From the NCBI RefSeq assembly GCF_030123505.1, contig NZ_CP126115.1:3176001-3240000 (forward strand): DNA of 64,000 bases, read 5' to 3'. The notes beneath the pieces were generated by a model that made no database searches, was not told where the DNA came from, and saw only the letters and a program-made list of their open reading frames with translations. This document shows positions 1 through 8,332 of the stretch, one piece after another. How positions within the stretch are numbered: position 1 is the first letter of the stretch; each line of letters starts with the position of its first letter. The stretch comes from Neobacillus sp. YX16 (GTDB lineage Bacteria > Bacillota > Bacilli > Bacillales > Cytobacillaceae). The translations under genes were made by a program, and so were the position numbers.

Positions 1-850
1 ATTTTTCTTCATGCATATGATCGACATAATCATCTGAAATCTCTCCTAAATGAAGTAAATCTTCTTCAGCTTCTATTACTTCAAGCGATTCAAAATATTC
101 TTTAGGGATGGTAAAATCGATTAACAGCTCTCCCGAAATACTATAGACACTGGCAGATAAACTCCCTGGAGGTTCTTGCATTTTCATTAAATCCTTTAAT
201 GTTACAGCTTTTCCGTCAACTTGATAATTGACTTTTATTTCATACAGTGAAATGACTTCTTCTAGTATACGAACCATTTCATCCATTTCTTCATCGCTTA
301 ATTGAGAAGGATCTTCTACACCTAAAAATTTTTCCCAAAGTGTATCATTTGTTGCAATTTGGTCTAGTTGATCTTTATTTTTTTCTTCTACTTCTGTTAA
401 ATAATTGAAAAATCTTTCTGATTCTTCTTCTGTTATCCCAAATTCAGCCAAAGCTTTTTCTGTCTCTGCCATGTAATCATCATAGTTAACATAAAACTCA
501 ACAGATGCATCCAAATCCTCGATAAATTTATATTCATTTAAGGAGTCTTCAAAGTGGTCAAATAAGTCATTTAATTCTTTTTCGGTGAGATCATATTTAG
601 TTAATAACTCCTGAAAGTTTTTCGAGTTAATAGGAGTCCCAAGAATTTCTTTAAGCTCTTCCACTGTGCTAAATTCATCCAATGGGATTTCATAATACTC
701 GAGATAATCCAGTAAATCCTTTTTTGTCCATCCAATTCCAGAAAGATATTGGTTTAATTCATTTTCTGGAGGTGCTGCTATGGCTGACGGTGCATAAAAC
801 ATGAATGAAAAAGAGAGGAAGCAAATTAGCAAAGTCTTCATATAGACCAT
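1..850 (-). CDS. Processed acidic surface protein (3' end outside window)
   Basis: Open reading frame running off the left edge; start ATG at 850-848, with an upstream GGAGG-like site (top-strand cctcc at 857-861); a second ATG lies three codons in. The product begins with a signal peptide (hydrophobic stretch, then APSAIAAPP) and continues as a strongly Asp/Glu-rich secreted protein with repeated blocks of the type GWTKKDLLDYLEYY and EELKEILGTPI. This layout matches the 'processed acidic surface protein' family, which usually ends in a sortase LPXTA-like signal; that end is not visible here. It is probably an envelope protein. Family call is from recall of the repeat style; the exact function is unknown. 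Confidence 0.72.
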   Translation of the reverse strand, partial: MVYMKTLLICFLSFSFMFYAPSAIAAPPENELNQYLSGIGWTKKDLLDYLEYYEIPLDEFSTVEELKEILGTPINSKNFQELLTKYDLTEKELNDLFDHFEDSLNEYKFIEDLDASVEFYVNYDDYMAETEKALAEFGITEEESERFFNYLTEVEEKNKDQLDQIATNDTLWEKFLGVEDPSQLSDEEMDEMVRILEEVISLYEIKVNYQVDGKAVTLKDLMKMQEPPGSLSASVYSISGELLIDFTIPKEYFESLEVIEAEEDLLHLGEISDDYVDHMHEEK

Positions 851-1138
851 TGGAAACCTCCTTTACAATTTGGTGCATTTGTATATTTCCCTTTTAGGAC
901 CTTATTGATAAATGCAAATAAATGCTAAAGAAACCATTATTTTAGAAGGCATTAATGTGATTTTTTGCAGCTTTACCGAATAGAAAACCCCGGAAATATA
1001 ATTATTATTCAACTAAAGGAGCAGGATTGAGGAAGATGGGTAAGTATATTTCTAATTTTTTTCTTCTACGTTAAGTTAAAATTAATATCAATCATATTTG
1101 TACATACTATGAAAAAAATAAAGGGGTATTAATTAAAT

Positions 1139-2143
1139 ATGGAACATAACGCAAAACTTGTTTCTTCTGAAGTTGCGGCATTATGGGGATCTTATATGCA
1201 AAATTCCATGGCTTTTTGCATAATACAGCATTTTCAAATTGTAAATGAAGATCAAGATTCCACAAACATTATCCAAACTGCCTTAACGGATTGTAATTTT
1301 GTTTTAAGTGAAATCAAACATCTATTTGAAATGGAGAATCATGCGGTCCCTTTCGGATTCACTCAAGAAGATGTAAATTTAAAAGCTGGAAGGCTTTATT
1401 CAGACCTTTTTACGTTGCGGTATATAAAATATATGGCTGCCGCTGGAACTGCCGCTTCCGCTGCTTTACTTGAAGTATTAGCAAGAAAAGATGTCAGAGA
1501 TCTTTTTTCAATTGTTTCTCAAAGGTTTATGCAACTATATAACAATACCTGTGACATTCTACTTAAAAAAGGGGCATTTATTCGATCTCCAACCATTCCG
1601 CCAATGGAAAGAGCGGAATATCTTCAAGATGATTCCTTTTTATCAGGGTTAATAGGGAAGCATAGACCACTTACAGTGGTTGAATTAGCTCATATTTCTA
1701 AAAACACGGAGACGAACTCAATTGGGAGAACGTTTGTCGGAGGTTTTTCTCAAGTTGCCCAATTGCCTGAAGTGAGAAAATATATGGAGAGAGGCGTAGA
1801 AATAGCTGCAAAGCATGAAACTGTGTTTCGAGAAATATTAATTGAAGACGGAGTTCCCCTACCGAGTTCTTGGGATGCGACTATATCGCAATCCATCGAT
1901 CCACCATTTTCAGATAAGTTAATGATGTTTCACACAAGCAGCATAACTGCTATTAGTGTAGCGGGATATGGGGCTGCGATGGGAGCTAGTCTAAGAAAAG
2001 ATTTGGGCGGACACTACACAAGACTAGTGTCCGAAATACTTCAATATGGAAATGATGGTGTAAAATTAATGATTAAAAACAGATGGCTTGAGCAACCGCC
2101 ACAAAATGTGGACAGAGAAGCATTAAGGAATAGAAGTGTTTAA
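1139..2143 (+). CDS. DUF3231 family protein
   Basis: 334-aa protein made of two similar helical halves; the second half repeats the HRPLTVVELAH and PPFSDKLMMFH signatures typical of DUF3231. Family members are common in spore-forming Bacillaceae, often in several copies, and are related to CotF-like spore coat proteins; their biochemical role is not known. The start ATG follows an AAGGGG ribosome site at about 11 nt. A second, frameshifted member of the family lies 2.8 kb downstream (4980-5988). No signal peptide or membrane segment is visible. Confidence 0.85.
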   Translation: MEHNAKLVSSEVAALWGSYMQNSMAFCIIQHFQIVNEDQDSTNIIQTALTDCNFVLSEIKHLFEMENHAVPFGFTQEDVNLKAGRLYSDLFTLRYIKYMAAAGTAASAALLEVLARKDVRDLFSIVSQRFMQLYNNTCDILLKKGAFIRSPTIPPMERAEYLQDDSFLSGLIGKHRPLTVVELAHISKNTETNSIGRTFVGGFSQVAQLPEVRKYMERGVEIAAKHETVFREILIEDGVPLPSSWDATISQSIDPPFSDKLMMFHTSSITAISVAGYGAAMGASLRKDLGGHYTRLVSEILQYGNDGVKLMIKNRWLEQPPQNVDREALRNRSV

Positions 2144-2664
2144 CGACAAACCTAAGTTACTAACTCAGCGATTTGCATTTGCAGGTCGCTCTTAATTTTG
2201 TTTTATACATAGTGAGGTTAATACTTTGCCTGCAATAAAAGTTACTCGACAAATGAGGTGCTTCCCTTTAAGAGCTGGCTGCGAAATAATGGCATTTTTC
2301 CTAAAAAAAATTTTGTGGAAGTTTAGTTTCAGCACTTGCTTCAACATTATAAAAGGCAAAAAGGCAAAAGAAAGACCATTTATAATAATGTTTGGCAATC
2401 TTGATATTTTCCTTTTCATCACACATCCTCTACCTTTTAAAGTTTTCTTAGTTATTTTTCTCAAAATCCTTTTTTATACACAAATTTTATAGACTTGCAC
2501 TCATTTTTATGTTTTCCATAAAATAACATTATTTGTGGAACAAGTAAGGGATCAAATACTTTGAAATAAAAATGAACAAAATCACGCAGTTTGGTTTTTA
2601 CACTTTACCTTTTTAAACAGGGATAAAAGGCGATTATTATCGGTAAATGAATTGAGGTGGAAAT
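2144..2664. other. Intergenic stretch without a convincing gene
   Basis: AT-rich sequence between the DUF3231 gene and the peroxiredoxin. Short hydrophobic open frames exist on both strands (for example minus strand from an ATG at 2419 down to 2192) but none has a recognisable product, and the two strands overlap each other. No clear terminator or repeat was found. Confidence 0.5.
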
Positions 2665-3279
2665 ATGGAATTAAGACCTGACGATACTCTAGAAAACTGT
2701 GTTCTACCTTTTTGTGCACAAACAACGGATTTTGCCCCCTTATTTGTGACTGAAGCTTACGACAATGTAGAAAAGAAAATAAAAGAAGTTCGTCTGGAAA
2801 GCTATCGTGGAAAATGGGTTATCTTATTTTTCTATGCAAGTGATTTCACTTTTGTTTGACCGACAGAGTTGGCAGCGGTCGCTGCCATTTATGATCAACT
2901 GAAGTTTCTAAATACAGAAGTCCTTGCTATAAGTACAGACAGTGTATATTCCCATAAAATTTTTACTGAAGTTTCTCCTTCTGCTTCAAAAGTTCTGTTT
3001 CCGCTCTTAAGTGACCGAACACATAAAATTAGTAAAGCATATAGAGTGCTAAATGAAAGAACTGGGGCTACATTTAGGGCAACCATCATTATAGATCCAG
3101 AAGGAACGATTGTTACCAAATTCGTAAATCCTTTAGAAGTCGGTCGAAATGTTTACGAAATTATACGGGTAATTCAAGGGATACAATATAGTAGAAGGAC
3201 TGGAGAAGGAGTCCCTGCTAATTGGGTCCCAGGTCAACCTGGAATTATTAGGGATCCAAAGTACATTGGTAGGATTTAA
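2665..3279 (+). CDS. Peroxiredoxin with in-frame UGA at the peroxidatic position (candidate selenoprotein)
   Basis: AhpC/TSA-type peroxiredoxin of 204 residues if the TGA at 2857-2859 is read through. Residues on both sides join into one domain: FFYASDFTFV, then UGA (residue 65), then PTELAAVAAIYDQL, so UGA replaces exactly the Cys of the FVCPTE active-site motif. The frame stays open to a TAA at 3277-3279. A 7-bp hairpin with a GGUC loop lies just after the UGA (2870-2887), at the spacing of bacterial SECIS elements. The C-terminal resolving Cys of typical 2-Cys enzymes is absent (GEGVPANW). Cys12 and Cys17 are near the N-terminus. Start ATG follows GAGGTGG. Expected role is reduction of peroxides in the cytoplasm. 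Selenocysteine insertion is inference; a nonsense pseudogene is the alternative. Confidence 0.8.
2870..2887 (+). promoter_or_regulatory. SECIS-like hairpin after the UGA codon
   Basis: TGGCAGC at 2870-2876 pairs perfectly with GCTGCCA at 2881-2887 around the loop GGTC (2877-2880). Seventeen bases separate the TGA from the loop. Bacterial SECIS elements lie inside the coding frame just after UGA, with the apical loop about 16-37 nt away and a G in its first two positions; the E. coli fdhF loop also carries GGUC. The hairpin encodes LAAVAA in the protein. Confidence 0.72.
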
Positions 3280-3953
3280 GGACTACCCAATTATCATTAT
3301 TAAATATAAATGGTTAGTTGATTTTTAATATACATTATCTTATCTCCAAATATCGGTAGAGATTCTTTAATGTGTCACTTTTCTTATGCAACTTTCAGAG
3401 GCGTTGATCCAAGAAGGATTAATGCCTCTTTTTTGTTGAACTTTCTTGAAGTCACGTTACTTCAAGAAAAAGTAAATCCTTTTTATTCGTTTATAAATTT
3501 ATTCATTTCGTCTGGTATAATGGATTTTCATAATTTCTCTTTAGGATAATAAATATTCCTAATGCCATAATTTTTACGACAAAAACGAGTAAGAGGGAGT
3601 AACTCCATCTCCATTTTTCTGTAAATTTAAGTAAATTCGTTTTTCTTTCGAGAAAAAGTTCATAAGCACCCTGAGGAATAGAAAAAAGAAAAAGTTTTCC
3701 AATAATGCCAGGTAATTTGGAATTATAAACTGATTGACAAAAGTAGATCGACACATTCATATTTCTTACGTTTCTTTAATCTTACATTTAAATTGTTTTT
3801 CTAAAAATTTGTTATGCACATTTGTTATTTTTCCGTTATTAGACTTCGATCGAAGGGGATGTGATGGTCGTGGTGTGGATCAGTTGCTAATCCATATATA
3901 CGTTTTTTTGTTAAATGTTCATGGTGATATAATATCAAAAGAAAAAGAACCCA
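3280..3953. other. Intergenic region with one terminator-like repeat, no recognised gene
   Basis: Apart from the hairpin at 3397-3434, this stretch shows only weak open frames. One on the minus strand (3760-3503, 85 codons) has a hydrophobic middle and could be a small membrane protein, but it has no good ribosome binding site and no family I recognise, so I do not call it. Confidence 0.5.
3397..3434 (+). terminator. Terminator-like dispersed repeat, copy A
   Basis: AGAGGCGTTGATCC (3397-3410) pairs with GGATTAATGCCTCT (3416-3429), 14 bp with two G-U pairs, followed by TTTTT. It could terminate the peroxiredoxin transcript. The core gcgttgatcc/ggattaac recurs at 6065-6089 together with similar flanking sequence (tgaactttMttgaag), so it is also a dispersed repeat. 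Confidence 0.6.
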
Positions 3954-4079
3954 TTATTGAGTTCTTCCTCTAGACATTTCATCCGTTAGCCACGCATGAA
4001 GCTGTTTTTCAACATCTGCCGTTTCTAAAAATTTACATTTCCCTCGTAAATTGAGTTGATTCCTTATGAAAATGGCTAC
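3954..4079 (-). pseudogene. C-terminal gene fragment, unknown family, with its own terminator
   Basis: A 41-codon minus-strand frame without a start codon encodes a natural-looking tail (FLETADVEKQLHAWLTDEM) ending in TAA at 3956-3954. GAACTC/GGGTTC with a following T-run (about 3970-3938 on the minus strand) overlaps the stop as an intrinsic terminator would. It looks like the last part of a deleted gene. The family is not recognised. Confidence 0.35.
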
Positions 4080-4091
4080 CTATTTATAGAG

Positions 4092-4373
4092 TTAAATATA
4101 TTTGCCTACATCACGATTTTTGGAAGCTGTATTATTATCTACTTCAGCTCCCTCTCCCATCTGGTTACCAATTACACCGCCAGAAACACCGCCTATAAGA
4201 GTACCAATTAGTCCAAATGGAGAACCTATCATAGCACCCGCAACGGCATCAGTAAGAGTTCCTGCTGTTTCACCAAAGTCAGTGGTACCTTGTTTGGCGT
4301 TACTACCAGCTTGATTGTTGCCACTTTCTTCTGGATAGTCACCAACTTTATTGCGATCGTTACTCTGATTCAT
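4092..4373 (-). CDS. Glycine-zipper domain protein
   Basis: 93-aa protein. Residues 1-40 are polar, rich in Asn, Gln and Gly. Residues about 41-75 form a Gly-rich hydrophobic hairpin (AVAGAMIGSPFGLIG, GGVSGGVIGNQMG) typical of glycine-zipper segments that insert in or associate with membranes. A good ribosome site (AAGGAAG, 7 nt spacing) precedes the ATG. No signal peptide is seen. The role is unknown; small glycine-zipper proteins are often stress or envelope associated. Neighbours are gene fragments, so context gives no help. Confidence 0.65.
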   Translation of the reverse strand: MNQSNDRNKVGDYPEESGNNQAGSNAKQGTTDFGETAGTLTDAVAGAMIGSPFGLIGTLIGGVSGGVIGNQMGEGAEVDNNTASKNRDVGKYI

Positions 4374-4513
4374 CTATTCACTTCCTTGTTTATTAAATGG
4401 GAATATTCATATGAAAGCACACCATCCCAAACATATACTACCCAGCTTAAGTAAATTTACTCACTTTATGAACTAGGAGGCACGCGTTATCCTCATTAAT
4501 GGCAGCTATATAG

Positions 4514-4630
4514 GTTCAAAAGATATTGCAACTTTACCATATTAAATCACTCGACCCAGTAATAACGTTGCGCTATATCGGAATAACAGATAAAGAAATC
4601 GAAAATAGCTTGCAGTTTTTCAAGTTGTGA
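4514..4630 (+). pseudogene. Tyrosine recombinase/integrase C-terminal remnant
   Basis: A 38-codon frame ends with DPVITLRYIGITDKEIENSL, which resembles the end of phage-type integrases around the catalytic Tyr (LRYIGIT). Upstream the frame is closed by a TAG at 4511-4513 and the rest of the recombinase is gone. It marks a lost mobile element near a run of decayed sequence. No att site could be defined. Confidence 0.45.
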
Positions 4631-4742
4631 GAAGGGGATTGTCATTAATTCGGATATATACTAGTAGAGAATATAAGTAAAAGAACTTGATAAAGGATAA
4701 GAAACGTCAGGAGCGAATGAAATGGAAGTCAAGAGTAATTTG

Positions 4743-4768
4743 AATCGACCATCTAGGTCGATTTTTTA
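4743..4768 (+). terminator. Intrinsic terminator
   Basis: AATCGACC (4743-4750) and GGTCGATT (4756-4763) form an 8-bp hairpin followed by a T-run. The gene it served has decayed; only short frames precede it. Confidence 0.55.
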
Positions 4769-4979
4769 TTTTTTAAGTATGCAATTTAAGCTAATTAAAG
4801 GTATGGATTTAATTCAATCATAATTCTAACAGCAGCTACAACCATAATAATGCTAAGGGGGTAGAATAGTTAAATTTTAGGAATCAGGAGTGTGTATAAA
4901 CAATTCCTTTTCTCTTTTTATACATTCCCCGCCATATTTACGGAAATAATAAAAAAAATATGTGATGGGGTTGAAATTT

Positions 4980-5988
4980 ATGGTAGAACACTTACCTAAA
5001 ATAACATCTGCTGAAATTTCGATGTTATGGAGTACCCATATTGGTGACACCATGTCTATTTGTGTTCTAAAACATTTTTTACAAACTTGCGAAGATCAGG
5101 ATGTTATACCTATTATTAAACTTGCTCTTAGTTATTCTTTAGAACATGTGGCTCAAATATCGGATATATTTTCAGAAGAAGGTATTCCACTTCCTAATGG
5201 ATTTGGAGACCAGGATGTGAATCTGCAAGCAAAGAAAATCTTTTCCGATGTAACTTATATGCGATACCTGCATCATATGGGTAGAACGGGATTGAATTCA
5301 TACAGTTTGGCCAAGTCAGTTTCTGCCCGTAAAGATATCCGTAATTTATTCAAACAGTTTTCAAATCAAACAGAAACGTTGTATGACCGTAATGTAGAAC
5401 TAATGCAGGAAAAAGGGGTTTTTATCCGAGCTCCATATATTTCTTATCCTGATAAAATTGAATATGTAACAGAGAAAAAATTCCTTGGTGGTCTAGTAGG
5501 ACATCGCCGACCGCTCCTGGGAATAGAAATTGCCCATTTAGGTGTTAAATATCGAAGTGGCAAATGTCGCAAAAACCATGCTTTTAGGATTTAGCCAAGT
5601 CGCTCAGTCCAAAAAAATTAGTGATTACTTTAAAGAAGGATATGACTTAGGAAAGAAAATGGTGGAGGATTTTATGATAAAACTAAAAGAAGACGATAAT
5701 TCTTATCCCTCTACATGGGATTCTACAATTACAAATAGCACTGACCCACCGTTTTCCGATAAATTAATGTTATTTCATACGAATGTACAAAGTGCCATTG
5801 GTATTGGAGATTTTGGACTTGCCATTGCAGCATCATTACGAAAGGATTTAACGGTCAATTATGAAGGTTATATTCTTAGAGTAGGGGCCTATGCTGTGGA
5901 AGGTGCAAAACTCTTAATTGATCATGGATGGTTTGAAAAACCTCCCCAATCCATTGATAGAGAATCACTTAGAAATCAAAATAAATAA
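4980..5988 (+). pseudogene. DUF3231 family protein, frameshifted
   Basis: Second DUF3231 gene. The first frame (ATG at 4980 after a GGGG site) carries the N-terminal half up to HRRPLLGIEIAHLGV. The match then continues one base later in another frame, from about 5542, as NIEVANVAKTMLLGFSQVAQ and on through PPFSDKLMLFH to a TAA at 5986-5988. Compared with the intact neighbour at 1139-2143 the two pieces cover the whole family length, so a single-base indel around 5540-5550 splits an otherwise full gene. It may be a recent pseudogene or an assembly error. Confidence 0.75.
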
Positions 5989-6064
5989 TGAAAGGGTAGC
6001 ATTCACCACAATTTTTTTCATGTTCTTAAAAAGAATGTACAGTATTGTACTTAAAGTAACGGGT

Positions 6065-6097
6065 GCGTTGATCCAATAAGGATTAACGCTTCTTTTT
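6065..6097 (+). repeat. Terminator-like dispersed repeat, copy B
   Basis: GCGTTGATCC (6065-6074) pairs with GGATTAACGC (6080-6089), followed by a T-rich tract. It is homologous to copy A at 3397-3434 including downstream tgaactttattgaag, and here lies about 75 bp after the frameshifted DUF3231 gene. Confidence 0.55.
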
Positions 6098-6432
6098 GCT
6101 GAACTTTATTGAAGGAAGGCGTGATTACAGCCAATGAAATGTACCATTCTTGACAAAGTTTTTACCACTGAATGACAAAAAGTATACAAATGAAAGACAG
6201 ACAATTTACCACTTCATACCAGGATATTTAGGTTGAAATATAGAGTGAGATTGTGATAGTTTTCACTTAATCTAACGGGGCAGGTTAATTCAAGAAGATG
6301 GTGCAAAGCAAAAACTCCCTTCTTTTATTAATGTTTCAAACTATTAAAAGTCGAAAAAAATTTTTACTAAGGTGTTCAATTTTTTGATAGGATCATTTGA
6401 AATAATTCCTTAAGTAAGCATTTATTGATGGA

Positions 6433-6471
6433 CTACAATTAACCCCTTGTCAGCCAAGGGGTTAATTGTAG
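6433..6471. repeat. Perfect 17-bp inverted repeat
   Basis: CTACAATTAACCCCTTG (6433-6449) and its exact reverse complement (6455-6471) surround the 5-base loop TCAGC. It could act as a hairpin on either strand; it lacks a clean T-run. Confidence 0.6.
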
Positions 6472-6534
6472 TTGGTTTTCGATAGGAATGGTTATGTTAA
6501 CTTCACATGTATAACATAAACATCATGAAAAAAG

Positions 6535-6558
6535 AGAGGGCGCAAAATAGAACCCTCT
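6535..6558 (-). terminator. Terminator of the propeller gene
   Basis: Read on the minus strand, AGAGGG and CCCTCT form a hairpin that overlaps the stop codon region and is followed by CTTTTTTC. Confidence 0.55.
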
Positions 6559-7603
6559 AGCCTAATACCGTAAAAATCGCCAGTCCGAAAGGAGTAATTA
6601 AATCTCCTGCACCAAACTCACCCACATGTTCAGGATCTGTAGGATTGGAAATATCATAAATTTCTACCGTGTTATCGCCAACATTTACTACATACAAAGT
6701 GGTATCTGTAGTAGCCAATCCGAAAGGACCATCTAAATTTCCTTCATTAAATTGGCCTATACGTACAGGAGTGATAGGCATGGAAATATCATAAATTTCC
6801 ACCGTGTTATCGTCTTGATTCGCTACATAAAGAGTAGTACCTGTAATTGTTAATCCTTCAGGCCTATTTAAATCTCCCACACCAAACTGTCCGACAAGTA
6901 CAGGATCTGTAGGATTGGAAATATCAAAAATTTCTGCCAAGCCTGCAAAATATCCTACATAAAGGGTGGTACCTGTAATCGCCAATGCAATAGGAACAGC
7001 GAAATCTCCATTAAATTCTCCGACATGTACAGGATCTGTAGGATTGGAAATATCATAAATTTCTACTGTGTCATCGGCAAAATTTGCTACATAAAGAGTG
7101 GTACCTGTAATAGCTAATCCGGTAGGGTTGCTTAAATTTCCTCCATTAAATTCTCCGACACGTACAGGATCTGTAGGATTTATAATGTTATAAATTTCTA
7201 CCGTGTCATCTTCTTGATTAGATACATAAAGAAACCTAGCTATTACAACAGGAGGTGGAGGAAGAGTTGCGATTAAATCCAGAACGTTTTCAAACTTGAA
7301 TTCCAGCAGCATTTCTTTTTTGATCACATCACGAAGAGTTCTTTGAACACTAGTGTTAACTTCAAGAAGATCCCCTACTGAAACCTCTGCGGGAGAAAAC
7401 GCAACTTCTGATTCTAATGTCCCAAGAACGAATTGAAGTTTTTCAGCTTCTGCATTCATAATATGAGCAAGAGCTAATTCTTCAAGAGCAATGGAACCTA
7501 GGAGTAAATGATTTTGCTCTTTGCTTCTGTATGATATTTCAACATATATTAGAAAATTACTAGTGTAGAAAGTGGGCAAATTAACTTGGATAATGTTCGA
7601 CAC
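6557..7603 (-). CDS. LVIVD-type beta-propeller protein with spore-associated N-terminal domain
   Basis: 348-aa protein. Residues about 30-115 resemble an N-terminal helical domain seen in several Bacillus spore-surface proteins (SIALEELALAHIMNAEAEKL), followed by a proline linker (LPPPP). Residues 120-345 hold five repeats of about 43 residues with the signature TLYVAN-x-DNTVEIYDISNPTDPV, a beta-propeller arrangement. No signal peptide is visible, which suits a protein built into the spore coat or exosporium from the mother cell. The start is uncertain: GTG at 7603 has no clear ribosome site. The spore location is inference from the N-terminal domain. Confidence 0.65.
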   Translation of the reverse strand: MSNIIQVNLPTFYTSNFLIYVEISYRSKEQNHLLLGSIALEELALAHIMNAEAEKLQFVLGTLESEVAFSPAEVSVGDLLEVNTSVQRTLRDVIKKEMLLEFKFENVLDLIATLPPPPVVIARFLYVSNQEDDTVEIYNIINPTDPVRVGEFNGGNLSNPTGLAITGTTLYVANFADDTVEIYDISNPTDPVHVGEFNGDFAVPIALAITGTTLYVGYFAGLAEIFDISNPTDPVLVGQFGVGDLNRPEGLTITGTTLYVANQDDNTVEIYDISMPITPVRIGQFNEGNLDGPFGLATTDTTLYVVNVGDNTVEIYDISNPTDPEHVGEFGAGDLITPFGLAIFTVLG

Positions 7604-7652
7604 ATAAAAAATGGTTAATTTGTCTAATAAAAAATTTTAAAAAATCCTTCAC

Positions 7653-7669
7653 ATACACTAGGGGGGTAT
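7653..7669 (+). promoter_or_regulatory. CsoR-type copper operator before csoR
   Basis: ATACACTAGGGGGGTAT is a pseudo-palindromic G-tract element 28 bp before the csoR start, like the operators bound by CsoR repressors. It lies where the promoter should be, so copper release of CsoR would induce the operon. Confidence 0.65.
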
Positions 7670-7697
7670 AGTATACTGTAACCATGGAGGCGATATA

Positions 7698-8018
7698 ATG
7701 GATGAAAACATAAATCATGATTGCCACCTTCATGAAGAAAGAAAAAGCCATCATTCTGATAAGGTCAAGAAAAATATAACTACCCGTTTAAATCGAATTG
7801 AAGGTCAAATACGTGGTATTAAAGGATTAATTGAAAAAGATACTTATTGTGATGATGTCATTACGCAAATCGCAGCTACACAGTCTGCTTTAAACAGCGT
7901 AGCAAAGATTCTTCTAGAAGGACATTTAAAAACTTGTGTTTTAGAACGAATCAACGATGGGGATACCGAGGTTTTAGATGAGGTTCTCTTAACAATTGAA
8001 AGGTTATTGAAAAAATAG
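7698..8018 (+). CDS. csoR: Copper-sensing transcriptional repressor CsoR
   Basis: 106-aa all-helical DUF156 protein. The Cu(I) ligand set is present: Cys51, His76 and Cys80 (TYCDDV, EGHLKTC). The His-rich start (residues 7-20) is an extra. Apo-CsoR binds G-tract operators, and Cu(I) binding releases it; matching operators lie at 7653-7669 in front of this gene and at 8299-8315 in front of copA. It is followed 14 bp later by copZ. The ATG has a GGAGG site (catggaggcgatataatg). Confidence 0.93.
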   Translation: MDENINHDCHLHEERKSHHSDKVKKNITTRLNRIEGQIRGIKGLIEKDTYCDDVITQIAATQSALNSVAKILLEGHLKTCVLERINDGDTEVLDEVLLTIERLLKK

Positions 8019-8032
8019 AAGGAGTGTTATAA

Positions 8033-8239
8033 ATGGAAAAAGTAACATTAAACGTTAGTGGAATGTCTTGTGGTCATTGTGTAAAGGCTATTGAAGGAAG
8101 TGTTGGAGAATTAACAGGTGTAGAATCTGTAAAAGTTCATTTAGAAACTGGAAAAGTTGATGTAGAATTTAATCCTTCTGACGTAGCCTTAAGCAAAATT
8201 AAAGAAACAATTGATGATCAAGGATACGATGTAGAATAG
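8033..8239 (+). CDS. copZ: Copper chaperone CopZ
   Basis: 68-aa heavy-metal-associated (HMA) domain with the Cu(I) site GMSCGHC (Cys13, Cys16). It carries cytosolic Cu(I) to the N-terminal HMA domains of CopA encoded next. Full family length. Cotranscribed with csoR (14 bp gap, GGAG site), and separated from copA by a hairpin and a second CsoR-type operator. Confidence 0.93.
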   Translation: MEKVTLNVSGMSCGHCVKAIEGSVGELTGVESVKVHLETGKVDVEFNPSDVALSKIKETIDDQGYDVE

Positions 8240-8250
8240 AACATTTATAT

Positions 8251-8287
8251 AAAGATAACGTGCTAAAGTCAAAGGCACGTTATCTTT
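8251..8287 (+). terminator. Hairpin between copZ and copA
   Basis: AAAGATAACGTGC (8251-8263) pairs perfectly over 13 bp with GCACGTTATCTTT (8275-8287). No separate T-run follows, so it may be a weak terminator or an RNA-processing/stabilising hairpin that sets copZ:copA stoichiometry. Confidence 0.55.
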
Positions 8288-8298
8288 AACAAAAATAT

Positions 8299-8315
8299 AT
8301 ACCCCCTACCCGTAT
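8299..8315 (+). promoter_or_regulatory. CsoR-type copper operator before copA
   Basis: ATACCCCCTACCCGTAT lies 18 bp before the copA ATG. The C-tract with flanking ATAC/GTAT matches the reverse orientation of the CsoR operator family, implying copA also has its own copper-induced promoter. Confidence 0.6.
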
Positions 8316-8332
8316 GAATGAGGTGAATATTG

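Larger units (their letters stand above)
5989..6534. other. Intergenic region with repeats, no gene seen
   Basis: Holds the second copy of the gcgttgatcc hairpin repeat (6065-6097) and a long perfect inverted repeat (6433-6471). A sequence at about 6277-6310 (ggggcaggttaattcaagaa) resembles one at about 1017-1045. No coding frame is convincing. Confidence 0.5.

Noticed and set aside
2192..2492. Two opposite open frames of about 90 codons
   Set aside because: They overlap each other; neither has a good start signal or family resemblance.
3503..3760. Possible small membrane protein on the minus strand
   Set aside because: Two frames compete in the same stretch and no ribosome site is visible.
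8251..8287. Riboswitch between copZ and copA
   Set aside because: It is only a simple perfect hairpin; no larger conserved RNA fold is visible.
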